The notes: generated from the sequence alone by a model not told the origin. DNA of 64,000 bases from JASGCP01 sp965263285 (GCA_965263285.1 CBDHHD010000004.1:434001-498000); one strand, 5' to 3'. Counted from the stretch's first letter, positions 25,802 through 35,972 are shown. Numbers and translations are program-made.

Positions 25802-27757
25802 ATGAAAAAGCTTTATTTTATTATTACGGTATTATTTTTTTTTCATATTACTAATGCTCAAGAGAAAGAAAAAAATAGCAATTACAAACAAGAAGATACT
25901 ACACATGCATTAAATGAAGTAGTAATAACAGCCAACAAAGTATTACAAAAAGTGACAAATACAGGCAAAGTAATTACCTATATTTCCCGCGAACAAATAG
26001 AACGAAGTGCAGGATACAACCTTGCTCAATTATTAAATCAACAGGCTGGCATTATTATTCCATCTAATCAAGGACCTTTAGGCTCACTCTATTCAATCAA
26101 TATAGAAGGAGCTGGTCCACAAAACACCTTGTTTTTAATTAATGGCATGCCGATATATGACCCTAGTGGCCCTTATAATTCTTTTGATATAAATCATTTA
26201 GATCTATCAGAAATTGATCATATTGAAATTTTAAAAGGCATTCAATCTACCCTATATGGTTCGGATGCTGTAGGTGGAGTAATTAATATTATTACACAAA
26301 AAAGCAACACCACTAAATCCATTGGAGTTCATACTGCATTGCAAGGTGGAAGCTATGGAACCTATAAAGCATTGGTAGGAATAAGTGGACAAACAAAAAA
26401 GTTTTCTTATGATTTGAGTTTCGATCACTTACAATCAAATGGATTTTCTGCTGCTACCACTCCCGATAGCACTTTAAAAAAAACAGGAGCATTTCCCGGA
26501 GACAACTTTAATCAAAATAATGTGAATTTAAATACAGTGTGGCAAATAGAACCTACCCTCTCGCTAAGTAACTATACCCATTATGACAATTATATTGGCC
26601 GTTTTTCTAGTGGTCCTTTTGTTGGTGCCGATTCGTCTAAAATAGGGCAAATAGCAACCAATGCATTAACTGCATTTTCGTTAAACAAAGCATTGCCTAA
26701 TGGCAATCTTGTTGTGAATTTTAATTATAACTATACTAATAGAAACTATTACTATCCTGCTTCTGCTTACGGGCCTAGTTATACTACAAAGTACATAGGA
26801 GAGAGCTATTTTGCCGAAAGTTATCTCAATCATTCATTTACTTCATATCTTAGATTGCTAGCAGGTATTGATTTCCGTGGATATAATGCGAGTACCGATG
26901 GTGTAACCAATAGTTTGTATAAAAATTATCAGTGGAGTGGATATGCCAATCTTTCTTTCTTTCATTTAGTTAAAGGTTTTCAAGTAGATGCAGGCGTAAG
27001 AGAAACACAACATAGTGTATTTGGTAATGCAGTTACCTATACATTTAATCCTTCTTATCTTTTGCATGACAAATGGAAATTCTTTGTCAATATTGCTTCG
27101 GGCTTTAGAGCTCCTTCTTTATATAATCTTGCTTCACAGTATGGTAACCTCGCATTAAAGCCAGAACTATCACAGCAATATGATGGAGGTGTGCAATATA
27201 TACAACCTCATTTTACAGCTCGTATAGATGCATACTATAGAAATATTTTTAATTCAATAGTGCTTCCTCCTCCTTATTATATACAATATCTCAACTTATC
27301 GTATCAAAAAAATTATGGTGGAGAGATAGAAGCTACTTACTATCCTATTCATTCGGTGGGCATAACATTTAACTATACACATACAGAAGGGAGTGTGAAA
27401 ATACCCGCTAGTATTACAGGAACAGGAAGGGATAGTATTTCTAATACTTTGTTTAGTATTCCCAAAGATAACTTCTTTGTAGGAGTAAGTTATACAGGTG
27501 TAAAAAAATTGTATCTCAGCGCAAATGTTCGTTGGCAAGGTATTCGTACAAGTTATTTCTATAACAACAATTTTCAGTTGCAGTTAATTCAGTTAAATCC
27601 ATACTATAACTTGAATGCCTATATAGCATATCAAATTATAAAAGAAGTAAAAGTATTTTTAGATTTACAAAATATAACCAATCGTTCTTATGTAGATATC
27701 TATGGTTATGCAACAAGACTCTTTAACTTTACCCTTGGTTTTAAGATGAATTGGTAA
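25802..27757 (+). CDS. btuB: TonB-dependent cobalamin receptor (BtuB-like)
   Basis: A 651-residue outer-membrane protein. It has a signal peptide ending near FHITNAQ, the TonB-box-like stretch EVVITANK, a plug domain (about 45-160: TYISREQIERSAGYNLAQLL, SINIEGAGPQNTLFLINGMP, LDLSEIDHIEILKGIQSTLYGSDAVGGVINII) and a 22-strand-type barrel ending in LFNFTLGFKMNW, which finishes on an aromatic as expected. The B12 riboswitch upstream indicates that the ligand is cobalamin or a related corrinoid. No BtuF/C/D genes are in the window. Confidence 0.92.
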   Translation: MKKLYFIITVLFFFHITNAQEKEKNSNYKQEDTTHALNEVVITANKVLQKVTNTGKVITYISREQIERSAGYNLAQLLNQQAGIIIPSNQGPLGSLYSINIEGAGPQNTLFLINGMPIYDPSGPYNSFDINHLDLSEIDHIEILKGIQSTLYGSDAVGGVINIITQKSNTTKSIGVHTALQGGSYGTYKALVGISGQTKKFSYDLSFDHLQSNGFSAATTPDSTLKKTGAFPGDNFNQNNVNLNTVWQIEPTLSLSNYTHYDNYIGRFSSGPFVGADSSKIGQIATNALTAFSLNKALPNGNLVVNFNYNYTNRNYYYPASAYGPSYTTKYIGESYFAESYLNHSFTSYLRLLAGIDFRGYNASTDGVTNSLYKNYQWSGYANLSFFHLVKGFQVDAGVRETQHSVFGNAVTYTFNPSYLLHDKWKFFVNIASGFRAPSLYNLASQYGNLALKPELSQQYDGGVQYIQPHFTARIDAYYRNIFNSIVLPPPYYIQYLNLSYQKNYGGEIEATYYPIHSVGITFNYTHTEGSVKIPASITGTGRDSISNTLFSIPKDNFFVGVSYTGVKKLYLSANVRWQGIRTSYFYNNNFQLQLIQLNPYYNLNAYIAYQIIKEVKVFLDLQNITNRSYVDIYGYATRLFNFTLGFKMNW

Positions 27758-27822
27758 GGGATAAAAGAGCACTATATTTTTATTGCTGTATTATCTACAA
27801 AGGTAGTTGCGTGAAAGTTAAC

Positions 27823-27830
27823 TATCTTTG
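27823..27830 (+). promoter_or_regulatory. Bacteroidota -7 box (TATCTTTG) of the restriction-modification operon
   Basis: TATCTTTG fits TAnnTTTG. The methyltransferase ATG is at 27904, giving a leader of about 65 bases. TTGCGTG at 27807 is too close to be a normal -33 box. Confidence 0.45.
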
Positions 27831-27903
27831 TAAATGAATATATTATAAGGCATGTGATAAATTTATACAGTAAATCTATTATAATTGCTAATAAGAGTAA
27901 AAT

Positions 27904-29211
27904 ATGAGTAATGCAATACTTTTAGGTCAATCGAATCTTTCGTCTATTCCTATTGATTATTCTTGGTCTTTTGCTGATAAAACGGTTAGAGATACTTCAT
28001 ATATTACCCATGGTTACTATACCTATCCCGCTAAATTTATTCCACAACTTGCTGCCAGACTGATTAAAGAGTACAGTAATGAAAATGATATTGTTATAGA
28101 CACTTTTTTAGGTAGTGGAACAACTATTGTGGAAGCTATTGTAAATAATAGAATTGGCATGGGTACCGATATCAATGAAATTGCTTATTTGCTTGCAAAG
28201 GTTAAAACTACTCCTCTGCACCATGAAGATCTTATTGTAGAGTTGAATAAAATAGAATTAGATTTACAGAATAGACTCACTAAAGAATATGCCTATTATT
28301 TAAAGAAAGCAGTAGCTATTTTGCCACATAATGAACGAATTGATTATTGGTTTTTATCTCACCAAAAAGAAAAATTAGCCATTATCTTTGATAGAATTAT
28401 AGAAATACATAACAATCAAATTAGAGATTTCTTTTTTATTGCTTTTGCACAAATCTTAAAATCATGTTCTATTTGGTTACAAAAAAGTATAAAGCCAACG
28501 AGGGATAAACATAAAACAGTATATGATCCATTGACTTTGTTTCTTAATCAATTAAGAAAAATGATTAAAAAAAACAAGGAATTTGAACAAAAAATTCATA
28601 TACATATCAAAACAAATATTGATGATTTTAGAGTTGTAAAATGTAGTGATTCAAGACACCAGACTTGTGAAGACAATAAGGCAACATTAATTGTAACCAG
28701 TCCTCCTTATGTTACTTCTTACGAGTATGCCGATCTTCATCAATTACCTTTATTGTGGTTTGGATATGTAAGTAATTTAGTAGAATGTAGAAAAAAATTT
28801 ATTGGTAGTGCCTATAAAGAAAGAGGTAATATTGATTTAAAAAGTATGATAGCTGAAGAAATTGTTTCACAATTAGGAGAAAATAAAAAAGGAAGAGAAG
28901 TGAAAAATTATTTTGCCGATATGTTGGAAACTTTTTTTGAGATGAAGCGGGTATTAAAAAAAGGTGGGCGAGCTTGTATTGTAATTGGAAATACAGAATT
29001 TAATGGAGTGAAAATTTTAAATGCAGAAGTTTTTAAAGAGCAATTTGAAAATATTGGTTTTAAGACACATCATATCATTCATAGGGAAATTTTATCTAAA
29101 ATGTTGCCATCAACAAGAGATAAATTAACAGGGCAATTTGTAAGGGCATCTAATAGAAATGTAAAACTAGTATATCCAACAGAATATATTTTAATAATGG
29201 AAAAGTTATGA
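27904..29211 (+). CDS. DNA (N4-cytosine or N6-adenine) methyltransferase of a type II system
   Basis: A 435-residue enzyme. Residues about 58-75 (VIDTFLGSGTTIVEAIVNNR) are motif I, the SAM-binding loop. The catalytic motif IV is TSPPYVTSYEYADLHQLPLLWFG (about 265-287). About 190 residues between them probably hold the target-recognition region. The C-terminal RVLKKGGRACIVIGNTEF and the ending are intact. TSPPY indicates an amino-methyltransferase; N4-cytosine is the more usual assignment for this type. The gene overlaps the following nuclease gene by four bases (ATGA), the usual arrangement in a restriction-modification pair. With the nuclease broken, this is now an orphan methyltransferase. 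Confidence 0.88.
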   Translation: MSNAILLGQSNLSSIPIDYSWSFADKTVRDTSYITHGYYTYPAKFIPQLAARLIKEYSNENDIVIDTFLGSGTTIVEAIVNNRIGMGTDINEIAYLLAKVKTTPLHHEDLIVELNKIELDLQNRLTKEYAYYLKKAVAILPHNERIDYWFLSHQKEKLAIIFDRIIEIHNNQIRDFFFIAFAQILKSCSIWLQKSIKPTRDKHKTVYDPLTLFLNQLRKMIKKNKEFEQKIHIHIKTNIDDFRVVKCSDSRHQTCEDNKATLIVTSPPYVTSYEYADLHQLPLLWFGYVSNLVECRKKFIGSAYKERGNIDLKSMIAEEIVSQLGENKKGREVKNYFADMLETFFEMKRVLKKGGRACIVIGNTEFNGVKILNAEVFKEQFENIGFKTHHIIHREILSKMLPSTRDKLTGQFVRASNRNVKLVYPTEYILIMEKL

Positions 29212-29850
29212 CAATTAAAAATTTAATTCAGTTATATGAAAAGGAAAAAACAAATATGGTAGAGATGCTTTTAGATATATCTCAAATATTCTAAGGGAAG
29301 CGAAAGCAGCGCATAAGAAGAGTTTTAGAGGGAGTGATCATGAACAATCTTGGAGAGCATTTAAAGGTAAAAATCTTGAGAAATTAATAGAATTTATTAT
29401 ATCAGATAAGGTCAAAAATTTAGGACTTAATATTATAAATGGAAATACACTTGAACGGACAAAGAGCAAAAACATGTCAAAACAAATGGGATTGATAAAG
29501 AGAAATTTACTTGTTGATTATGATGAATTCGGTGCCTACTTACCAGATGTTGATATGGTTATTTTTGATCCCAAAGATAGCAGAGTTGTGGCTGTGCTTT
29601 CAAGTAAAGTAACACTACGGGAAAGAATTGCACAAACTGGTTATTGGAAAATTAAACTTGCTTGTAATAAAGTTACACAACATATAAAGGTGTATTTTAT
29701 TACACCAGATGAAGATGGCACACTAACAAAAAAAGATCAGATGAAGATGGCACACTAACAAAAAAAGATCCAATGAAAAAGGGACGGGCGATTGTAGAAG
29801 AGGAGATTGGAATGGTTAGAGAGAATCTGGAGGTAGAATTTTATATATGA
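29208..29850 (+). pseudogene. BsaWI-like type II restriction endonuclease, inactivated
   Basis: Three frames spell one protein. The first is MTIKNLIQLYEKEKTNMVE, from 29208 to about 29262. A one-base deletion moves to DAFRYISNILREAKAAHKKS through LPDVDMVIFDPKDSRVVAVL, SSKVTLRERIAQTGYWKIKL and FITPDEDGTLTKKD. A tandem duplication at 29708-29771 then breaks the frame, and the rest reads PMKKGRAIVEEEIGMVRENL to the stop at 29850. The DVDMVIFDPK ... VLSSK-LRER pattern is a PD-(D/E)XK core as I recall it from the BsaWI family. The methyltransferase is intact, so the nuclease died first, which is the safe order. Confidence 0.8.
29708..29771 (+). repeat. 32-bp tandem duplication inside the restriction gene
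   Basis: The unit starting GATGAAGATGGCACACTAAC occurs at 29708-29739 and again from 29740, followed by GATCA and GATCCA respectively. 32 is not a multiple of three, so it causes a premature stop. The copies are identical over 30 bases, so the event is recent and could be reversed by deletion of one unit. Confidence 0.9.
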
Positions 29851-29927
29851 GTAGTTGTTTAGTTGCAAAAACAAAAATATCCCAGTACATCAAAAAAAGA
29901 TGTAGCCAAAAACATGTCTTATCTTTG
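29830..29927. repeat. Repeat-end remnant with residual promoter box upstream of the metallopeptidase gene
   Basis: TATATGAGTAGTTG, then CCCAGTACATCAAAAAAAGA and TGTAGCCAAAAAC, is the right end of a core. It is followed by TATCTTTG at 29920-29927, as in type-3 B ends but with an internal deletion that removed the -33 box. The next gene starts at 29981. Confidence 0.6.
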
Positions 29928-29980
29928 TTTTAATTCATTTATCACATAATATAATTAATTATTCTTATCTCTATTCTTTT

Positions 29981-32839
29981 ATGCGTAGTATTTTTGTTTT
30001 ATTTATATTATTGTTCTCTATACGATTATCTGCGCAAATATTTGGAGGTAATCCCTTTTCTATGAAATGGCAAAGTGTTGGAAACGACACAGTAGCCGTA
30101 GTATTCCCCCAAGGATATGATATTGAAAGAGAGGTAGAACAGCTTGTGTTTATGCTTACTAAAATACAAAAAGAACATAGCAGTACCATTGGTTCTAAGA
30201 TAAAAAAGATACATATTGTATTACAAGCCAACTCTCTTATATCTAATGGATTTGTGCAGTTGGCTCCTTGGAAAAGTGAATTTTATTTGAATCCTTTACA
30301 GGATGCTTTTCAATTAGGTGCAGAAAAGTGGATGAATTATTTAGGTACCCATGAATTTCGCCATGTAGAACAATATAGTAATTATAAAGTGGGCGTATCA
30401 AAATTAGGGTATATTCTCTTAGGAGAACAAGGGCAATCCCTTGCGAATGCGATGTCAGTACCTGATTGGTTTTTTGAAGGAGATGCTGTTTATAATGAAA
30501 CATATCTATCTGCACAAGGACGAGGAAGATTACCTTTATTTATGAATCAATTTAGAATCTTAGATGATTCCCATATTCATTATAGATATATGACCTATCG
30601 AAACGGTTCGTTACGAAAATATATTCCTAATCAATATCCTTTAGGATATTTATTAGTAAATTATGGAAGAGAGCATTACGATAGTATAATGTGGCGCAAT
30701 GTGTCTATTCATGCAGCTGCTTTTCGTCCACTTTTTTACCCGCTTCAAGGAGCATTAAAAAAATATATACATCAATCTTTTAGATCATTTGTGAGTGATG
30801 CATTTAATTACTATCAGCAACAATGGCGATTAGATACTACACACACTACATTGAAATGGATAACACCAATTGAAAAAAACAATGTAGTAGATTATAGATA
30901 TCCATACATATATGATAGCAATACAGTGGTTGTATTAAAAAAAAGTTATAAGACAATTCCCTCTTTTTATTTAGTGCATAGTAATGGTAAGGAAGAAAAA
31001 ATTACTACCAAAGGAATTTCATTAGATGATTATTTTTCTTATAAGAATCATCGTATTATATACGCTTCTTATAAACCAAATATTCGTTGGGGATATTTAG
31101 ACAATAATCAATTAGCAGTCGTTGATATGGCTACAAAAAAAACAAAGTTACTCTATGCAAAGAATAGATATTTCTCCCCTGATATTTCTACAGATGGCAA
31201 ACAAATATTAGTGGTAGAGGTACATCCTAATTTTTCTTCTGATATTGTATGGATAAGAGGAAGTCAAAAAAAAGTATATCAACAACAACATATTTTTTTT
31301 TCATATCCTAAATTTTCTAAAGATGAAAACCATTTTTTTGTTGTGGCAAGAAATATAAAAGGCTGGATGGCCATTGGGAAGGGAGTTCTTCCATTTACAG
31401 ATTCTATTGAATGGGTTATTCCATTTAGCAACCGTATTATTGGGTTTCCTGTTGTGCAAGGGGATACCATTAGTTTTTCAGTAACTAATAATGGAAGAGA
31501 TGAATGGTGGGCTTATATAGACAATACTGCTTCGTTATATCAATTGGCTACTTATCCTACGGGCATTTATCAAGGGGTTATTATGCCACATCAGGAAGGT
31601 ATGGTATCTATATTTACTTCTTATGGTTATCGGTTAGCATGGATACAAGAGCATGGAACTCTTGCTAATTTTCAAAAGTCACTATATCCTCTTTTTGCTT
31701 ATCAATCTTTTACCCATGCAGATACCTCATTTGTTACACAATCTTTTTCCGATTCTTCTTATGCTATAAAGCGATATCCTAAATTTGCTCATCCTTTTAA
31801 TTTTCATAGTTGGCAGTCGCTTTATATGTATCCTAACTATACTTTTACAATATTAGGAAACAATCTTCTCAATACATTTCAACATGCCGTTACTTACCAA
31901 TACAATACTTCAGAAAGAAGTCATCAAGTGGGATATAGCGGTTCCTATGGTGGTTTTTTTGTACAGCCTATTTATGGCACTTCATTTACTTTTCAACGAT
32001 CTGTCTTTGCCAATATACAAGGATATAATACCCCTGTGCAAATTAATTGGAATCAATGGAATAGCTATATAGGAGCACAAGTACCCTTTAATTTCACATC
32101 GGGGAAACTATATCATTACTTTACTCCTGCATTTATTATCAACAATCAACAAAATTTTATATATGGCATAGGAAGAAAATATTTTTTAGATAATAATATT
32201 ACTTATTCACAATTAATATTTCAATATAACACACAAATACAGCAAGCTATTCAACAAATATATCCTCATTTTTCTTTTTCTTTTTTATTAAATTATCAAA
32301 ACACCTTTCCTACATCTACCGTGCAGCAGGTTCAACAAGTAAATATTAGTTCTTCTCTATTTTTAAGGGGGATTGGAACCAATCATGCTATTCAGTTAGA
32401 TTGGGCATATATGAAAGCTTCTACAGCTACTCCTACTATATTTGGATCCTCTTTTCCTATGTCAAGAGGATATGCTGCCATCTATTTGCCACAATTAATG
32501 AAAGTAGGATTTAATTATCATGTGCCATTAGCATATCCCGACTGGGGTTTTGCTAATATCGTCTATTTTTTACGCATCCGTGCTAATATATTTTTTGATT
32601 ATACATGGGCACCGAACGAATCGAATCTATATTTTCCTAGTGCAGGCATTGAATTGTATGCAGATACAAAAATATGGAATCAATATGCTATTACTATTGG
32701 AATGCGATACAGCCGTATTCTTCCTAATAATTATGGCAATATTTATAGCTTGAGTGGTAATGAAAATGTCTTTGAAGTAATTTTTCCATTCTCTATTTTG
32801 CAAACTAATACCACCATAAAGAATGCTAACTTATTCTAA
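29981..32839 (+). CDS. Secreted gluzincin-like metallopeptidase / beta-propeller / outer-membrane barrel protein
   Basis: A 952-residue protein with a signal peptide (FVLFILLFSIRLSAQ). Residues about 25-290 look like a peptidase: HEFRH in YLGTHEFRHVEQYSNYK is an HExxH zinc motif, and WFFEGDAVYNE downstream supplies the likely third ligand. Residues about 300-600 contain propeller-like repeats (YFSPDISTDGKQILVVEVHP, FSYPKFSKDENHFFVVARNI). The C-terminal ~330 residues alternate aromatic beta strands, as in an outer-membrane barrel. Similar large proteins occur in many Bacteroidota, but I know of no established substrate. The nearest promoter candidate is the repeat-end box at 29920. Confidence 0.75.
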   Translation: MRSIFVLFILLFSIRLSAQIFGGNPFSMKWQSVGNDTVAVVFPQGYDIEREVEQLVFMLTKIQKEHSSTIGSKIKKIHIVLQANSLISNGFVQLAPWKSEFYLNPLQDAFQLGAEKWMNYLGTHEFRHVEQYSNYKVGVSKLGYILLGEQGQSLANAMSVPDWFFEGDAVYNETYLSAQGRGRLPLFMNQFRILDDSHIHYRYMTYRNGSLRKYIPNQYPLGYLLVNYGREHYDSIMWRNVSIHAAAFRPLFYPLQGALKKYIHQSFRSFVSDAFNYYQQQWRLDTTHTTLKWITPIEKNNVVDYRYPYIYDSNTVVVLKKSYKTIPSFYLVHSNGKEEKITTKGISLDDYFSYKNHRIIYASYKPNIRWGYLDNNQLAVVDMATKKTKLLYAKNRYFSPDISTDGKQILVVEVHPNFSSDIVWIRGSQKKVYQQQHIFFSYPKFSKDENHFFVVARNIKGWMAIGKGVLPFTDSIEWVIPFSNRIIGFPVVQGDTISFSVTNNGRDEWWAYIDNTASLYQLATYPTGIYQGVIMPHQEGMVSIFTSYGYRLAWIQEHGTLANFQKSLYPLFAYQSFTHADTSFVTQSFSDSSYAIKRYPKFAHPFNFHSWQSLYMYPNYTFTILGNNLLNTFQHAVTYQYNTSERSHQVGYSGSYGGFFVQPIYGTSFTFQRSVFANIQGYNTPVQINWNQWNSYIGAQVPFNFTSGKLYHYFTPAFIINNQQNFIYGIGRKYFLDNNITYSQLIFQYNTQIQQAIQQIYPHFSFSFLLNYQNTFPTSTVQQVQQVNISSSLFLRGIGTNHAIQLDWAYMKASTATPTIFGSSFPMSRGYAAIYLPQLMKVGFNYHVPLAYPDWGFANIVYFLRIRANIFFDYTWAPNESNLYFPSAGIELYADTKIWNQYAITIGMRYSRILPNNYGNIYSLSGNENVFEVIFPFSILQTNTTIKNANLF

Positions 32840-33205
32840 TAGGTTATTATAGAAAATAATCTCATTAGACATGAGCAACACAATCCTATTTTCTCAAATT
32901 ATAGTCCAACTTGCAGTCTTTAATTCGTAAATAACTGATCTTCATTGTTTTATATGTTATATAGGGTTGAGTCGCAGTAGGATCATATAATTATGTGTCC
33001 CTGCCATTTATCTGGTTAAATTATTTATTTCTCTTCTCTTGGCATGTTGAAAAAGTTTTAGTCACTGCACCTCACTAAACAATTATTACTCAAATAACAC
33101 AAATATTATTCTGCTTCTTTTTTTTCATACCTAAGTTCAAGATTTAAGTGAAACAAAATTATAAAATTATTTCTTTGGAAAATAGCATTTAAAAGAAAAA
33201 AAGAT
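32840..33205. other. Gene-free stretch without recognised content
   Basis: 366 bases between the metallopeptidase gene and a repeat element. I see no open frame, tRNA, terminator stem or repeat copy in it, only AT-rich sequence. Confidence 0.6.
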
Positions 33206-33646
33206 GGCTACATCTTTTTTTGAGGTGCTAGAAGCATGGATGATTACATACATATAAACATGGAAATAATAGGAAATATCTGATGAGGACTGCCCTCAGA
33301 TAAAGAGCGTTACAAAACGAGGTGAGCGAAGCGACCAGCGAGAATGTGGGACGAAGTTTTTATATATGAATCATTATGATGAGCATAAAGTATGTACATA
33401 AAAGATACCTATGGATAAGCTCATCATAACGATTCATACCTAACCGCCTCTCATTCATTCTCGCTAGCGTAGCGAGCCGTAGTTTTGTAGCTCTTTATCT
33501 GCAGGCTTGATTTTTTCTTTGTTTCTTTCTTTTGTATCAAGACAAAAGAAAGAAAAAGATATAAAAAACAAATAATGAATCTATACCTGAGTCATTACAA
33601 AAAAAGGTGTATTTTAATACCTGCTCACTAAAAAAGTCGTTATACC
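33206..33646. mobile_element. Type-3 element lacking its promoter end
   Basis: It begins directly with GGCTACATCTTTTTTTGAGG and ends with the type-3 repeat GACTTTTTTAGTG in inverse (ACTAAAAAAGTCGTTATACC). The B end that should precede 33206 is missing. The core contains the large hairpin, slightly degenerate (GAATCATTATGATGAGC). It separates two convergent transcription units. Confidence 0.8.
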
Positions 33647-33716
33647 ATAAGAAAATGAATATTAACTATATTTTAGTAGTTACAATTATTTTTTAAGGGA
33701 CTACCATCTATTTGAA

Positions 33717-34850
33717 TTACAGTTTTTCTTGTAATTGAAGTGTAATTTGTTGTTTCCAAGTAACAAAATCTCCTGCAAGTATATGCTTTCGAGCTTCTTG
33801 TACAATCCATACATAAAAAGCGAGGTTATGAATAGAAGCAATTTGCAATCCCAATAGCTCTTTAGATGCAAATAGATGTCGTAGGTAAGCTTTAGAATAA
33901 TATTGACTTATTTCACAAGGCAATAGCGGATCAATGGGAGAAAAATCATTTTTCCATTTTTGATTATCAATATTTATAATTCCTTGTGTAGTAAATAACA
34001 TTGCATTACGGCCGTTTCTTGTAGGCATTACACAATCAAACATATCTATACCAAAAGCAATACATTCTAATATATTCCAAGGCGTACCTACTCCCATAAG
34101 GTATTTAGGTTTATGGTACGGTAAATGTTCGCAACAATGCTGTGTAATATCATATATGAGAGGAGTGGGTTCGCCTACACTTACCCCCCCAATAGCAATA
34201 CCCGAAAGATTTTTAGAAGATATATATTCACAAGATTGTTTACGAAGATCTAAATAAGTGCCCCCTTGTACAATTGGGAAGAGAGAAGAGATATGCGTAT
34301 AAGGAGAAGGAATGCTTGACAAAGCTTGTATACATTCGTTTAACCACTCATGAGTAAGTTGTAGGCTTTTTTGGGTATCTTCATAAGTGCAAGGGTAGGG
34401 GGTACATTCGTCGAAAGCCATCATAATGTCTGCTCCAATAGTGGTTTGTATTTCCATTACTTTTTGAGGAGAAAATAGATGCTTGCTCCCGTCAATATGC
34501 GATTGAAATAAAACGCCTTCTCGGGTTATTTTTCTATTGGCTGATAGAGAGAAAACTTGAAAACCTCCGCTATCAGTAAGAATGGGTTTATCCCAATGCA
34601 TAAACTTATGTAGTCCGCCTGCTGCTTTCATAATCTCCATACCTGGTCGAAGGTATAGATGATAAGTATTTCCTAATATAATTTGGGCTTTTATTTCATT
34701 TTGTAACTGTTGTTGTGTGATTCCTTTTACAGAACCAACAGTTCCAACAGGCATAAAAATAGGCGTTTCTATTTTACCATGGGGGGTGTATAAAGTGCCT
34801 AATCTTGCCTTTGATAGTAGGTCTTGATGCTCAATATGAAAACTAACCAT
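33717..34850 (-). CDS. tgt: tRNA-guanine(34) transglycosylase
   Basis: A 377-residue enzyme that exchanges G34 of Asp/Asn/His/Tyr tRNAs for preQ1 in queuosine synthesis. Diagnostic motifs are TPIFMPVGTVGSVKG, NTYHLYLRPG, LTDSGGFQVFSL (with the conserved Asp), GGVSVGE, YLMGVGTPWN and GIDMFDCVMPTRNGRNAMLFT, which carries the nucleophilic aspartate. The zinc motif CxCxxC near the C-terminus reads LPCEISQYYSKAYL, so only one of three cysteines is left, with the later histidine (SIHN). From memory, Bacteroidota enzymes commonly lack these ligands, so I do not call it defective. It follows the ThiF-like gene by 39 bases. Confidence 0.93.
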   Translation of the reverse strand: MVSFHIEHQDLLSKARLGTLYTPHGKIETPIFMPVGTVGSVKGITQQQLQNEIKAQIILGNTYHLYLRPGMEIMKAAGGLHKFMHWDKPILTDSGGFQVFSLSANRKITREGVLFQSHIDGSKHLFSPQKVMEIQTTIGADIMMAFDECTPYPCTYEDTQKSLQLTHEWLNECIQALSSIPSPYTHISSLFPIVQGGTYLDLRKQSCEYISSKNLSGIAIGGVSVGEPTPLIYDITQHCCEHLPYHKPKYLMGVGTPWNILECIAFGIDMFDCVMPTRNGRNAMLFTTQGIINIDNQKWKNDFSPIDPLLPCEISQYYSKAYLRHLFASKELLGLQIASIHNLAFYVWIVQEARKHILAGDFVTWKQQITLQLQEKL

Positions 34851-34889
34851 AGTAAGTTATTAAAATAAAAGAGAAGTGAAAAAGATAGA

Positions 34890-35972
34890 TTATTGTATAT
34901 TTATATATGCTATCATACCTCCCTGTAAAGAAAAAATATTTTTTAATAAATGAGGATAAACATCTGCTATTTTTTTTGAAGCTAATAAACTTTTTACTCC
35001 TCTATCACATACGAATAGATAAGGAGGAGGAGAAGCAGATATTTGTTGAATATAATCGTTAAACATGTCAAAAGGAATATTGGTACCCCCTATGTTTATA
35101 GCATTAAAAGAACTTGGAGAGCGTAAGTCAATAATCGTATATTTTTTTTGTATGCTTATGAGATTATCTTTTAACTCTTGTGTTGTAATAAGAGATATGT
35201 TAATATCCTCTGTTTTATTTAAAGGAAGCGAATGAATAGAACAAACATCTTCGTCTCTTTTAAATGAGAAATATTCTATAGAAAGTGTTCTTACATCTAT
35301 TTGTAATAATTGGCCACATAGTGTATTTTCTGATCCTGTAACAACTTTTATCCATTCGTTTACTACTAAGCTCCCCACCATAGATACTACGGTATGTAAA
35401 ATGCCCGATGTGGCACATGACACAACTGACTGAAAAGAGGTAGGAGAAGGGAAAAGGCAACGATACGAAGGTCCTTTTTTATAATTATAAATAGATAACT
35501 GCCCCTTATATTGATGTACAGAAGCAGAGACAAATGGTTTATTTTTTATAATACAAGCGTCATTGCAAAGGTATTTTGTATAAAAATTATCACTTCCGTC
35601 AATAACCCAATCTACTTGTTCTACTAATGCTAACGCATTGGAGGCTGTAAATCTCTCTGGAATTGCATAGATATGTATAAAAGGATTAAGCATAGCGAGT
35701 CGTTTTTTTGCCACAGTTACCTTTAAATGTCCTATATCATCATGGGTATATAAATGTTGTCTCGGCAAGTTAGAGAGAGAAATAATATCGTTATCAATAA
35801 TAAAAATATGGCCTACTCCTAATGTGGCAAAAAGTGGAAGTGCAAAGCAACTAAGTCCCCCTGCACCAATACATAATATACGCATTCCTTTAAATGTTTC
35901 TTGACATGAGGTGTCCCATAATGGCAATTGGCTATGTTGTAAATAGTATTCTATTTCTTGTGTAGATAGCAT
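34890..35972 (-). CDS. ThiF/MoeB-family adenylyltransferase with C-terminal rhodanese domain
   Basis: A 360-residue protein. Residues about 20-235 are an E1-like adenylating domain: ILCIGAGGLSCFALPLFATLG (ATP loop), IDNDIISLSNLPRQHLYTHDDIGHLKVTVA, DGSDNFYTKYLCNDAC and the crossover-region cysteine in SVVSCATSGILH. Residues about 255-360 are a rhodanese-like domain (LKDNLISIQKKYTIIDLRSP ... YLFVCDRGVKSLLASKKI) with an active-site-like cysteine in VCDRG. Such fusions activate a sulfur-carrier C-terminus and transfer sulfur for thiamine, molybdopterin or tRNA thiolation. The carrier is not in the window. It is 4 bases from the lipoprotein gene upstream, so they form one operon ending in tgt. Confidence 0.85.
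   Translation of the reverse strand: MLSTQEIEYYLQHSQLPLWDTSCQETFKGMRILCIGAGGLSCFALPLFATLGVGHIFIIDNDIISLSNLPRQHLYTHDDIGHLKVTVAKKRLAMLNPFIHIYAIPERFTASNALALVEQVDWVIDGSDNFYTKYLCNDACIIKNKPFVSASVHQYKGQLSIYNYKKGPSYRCLFPSPTSFQSVVSCATSGILHTVVSMVGSLVVNEWIKVVTGSENTLCGQLLQIDVRTLSIEYFSFKRDEDVCSIHSLPLNKTEDINISLITTQELKDNLISIQKKYTIIDLRSPSSFNAINIGGTNIPFDMFNDYIQQISASPPPYLFVCDRGVKSLLASKKIADVYPHLLKNIFSLQGGMIAYINIQ

Noticed and set aside
33717..34850. tgt lacks two of the three zinc-binding cysteines, suggesting an inactive enzyme.
   Set aside because: All catalytic motifs are intact, and as I remember, Bacteroidota enzymes commonly lack this zinc motif. It is probably a lineage trait.
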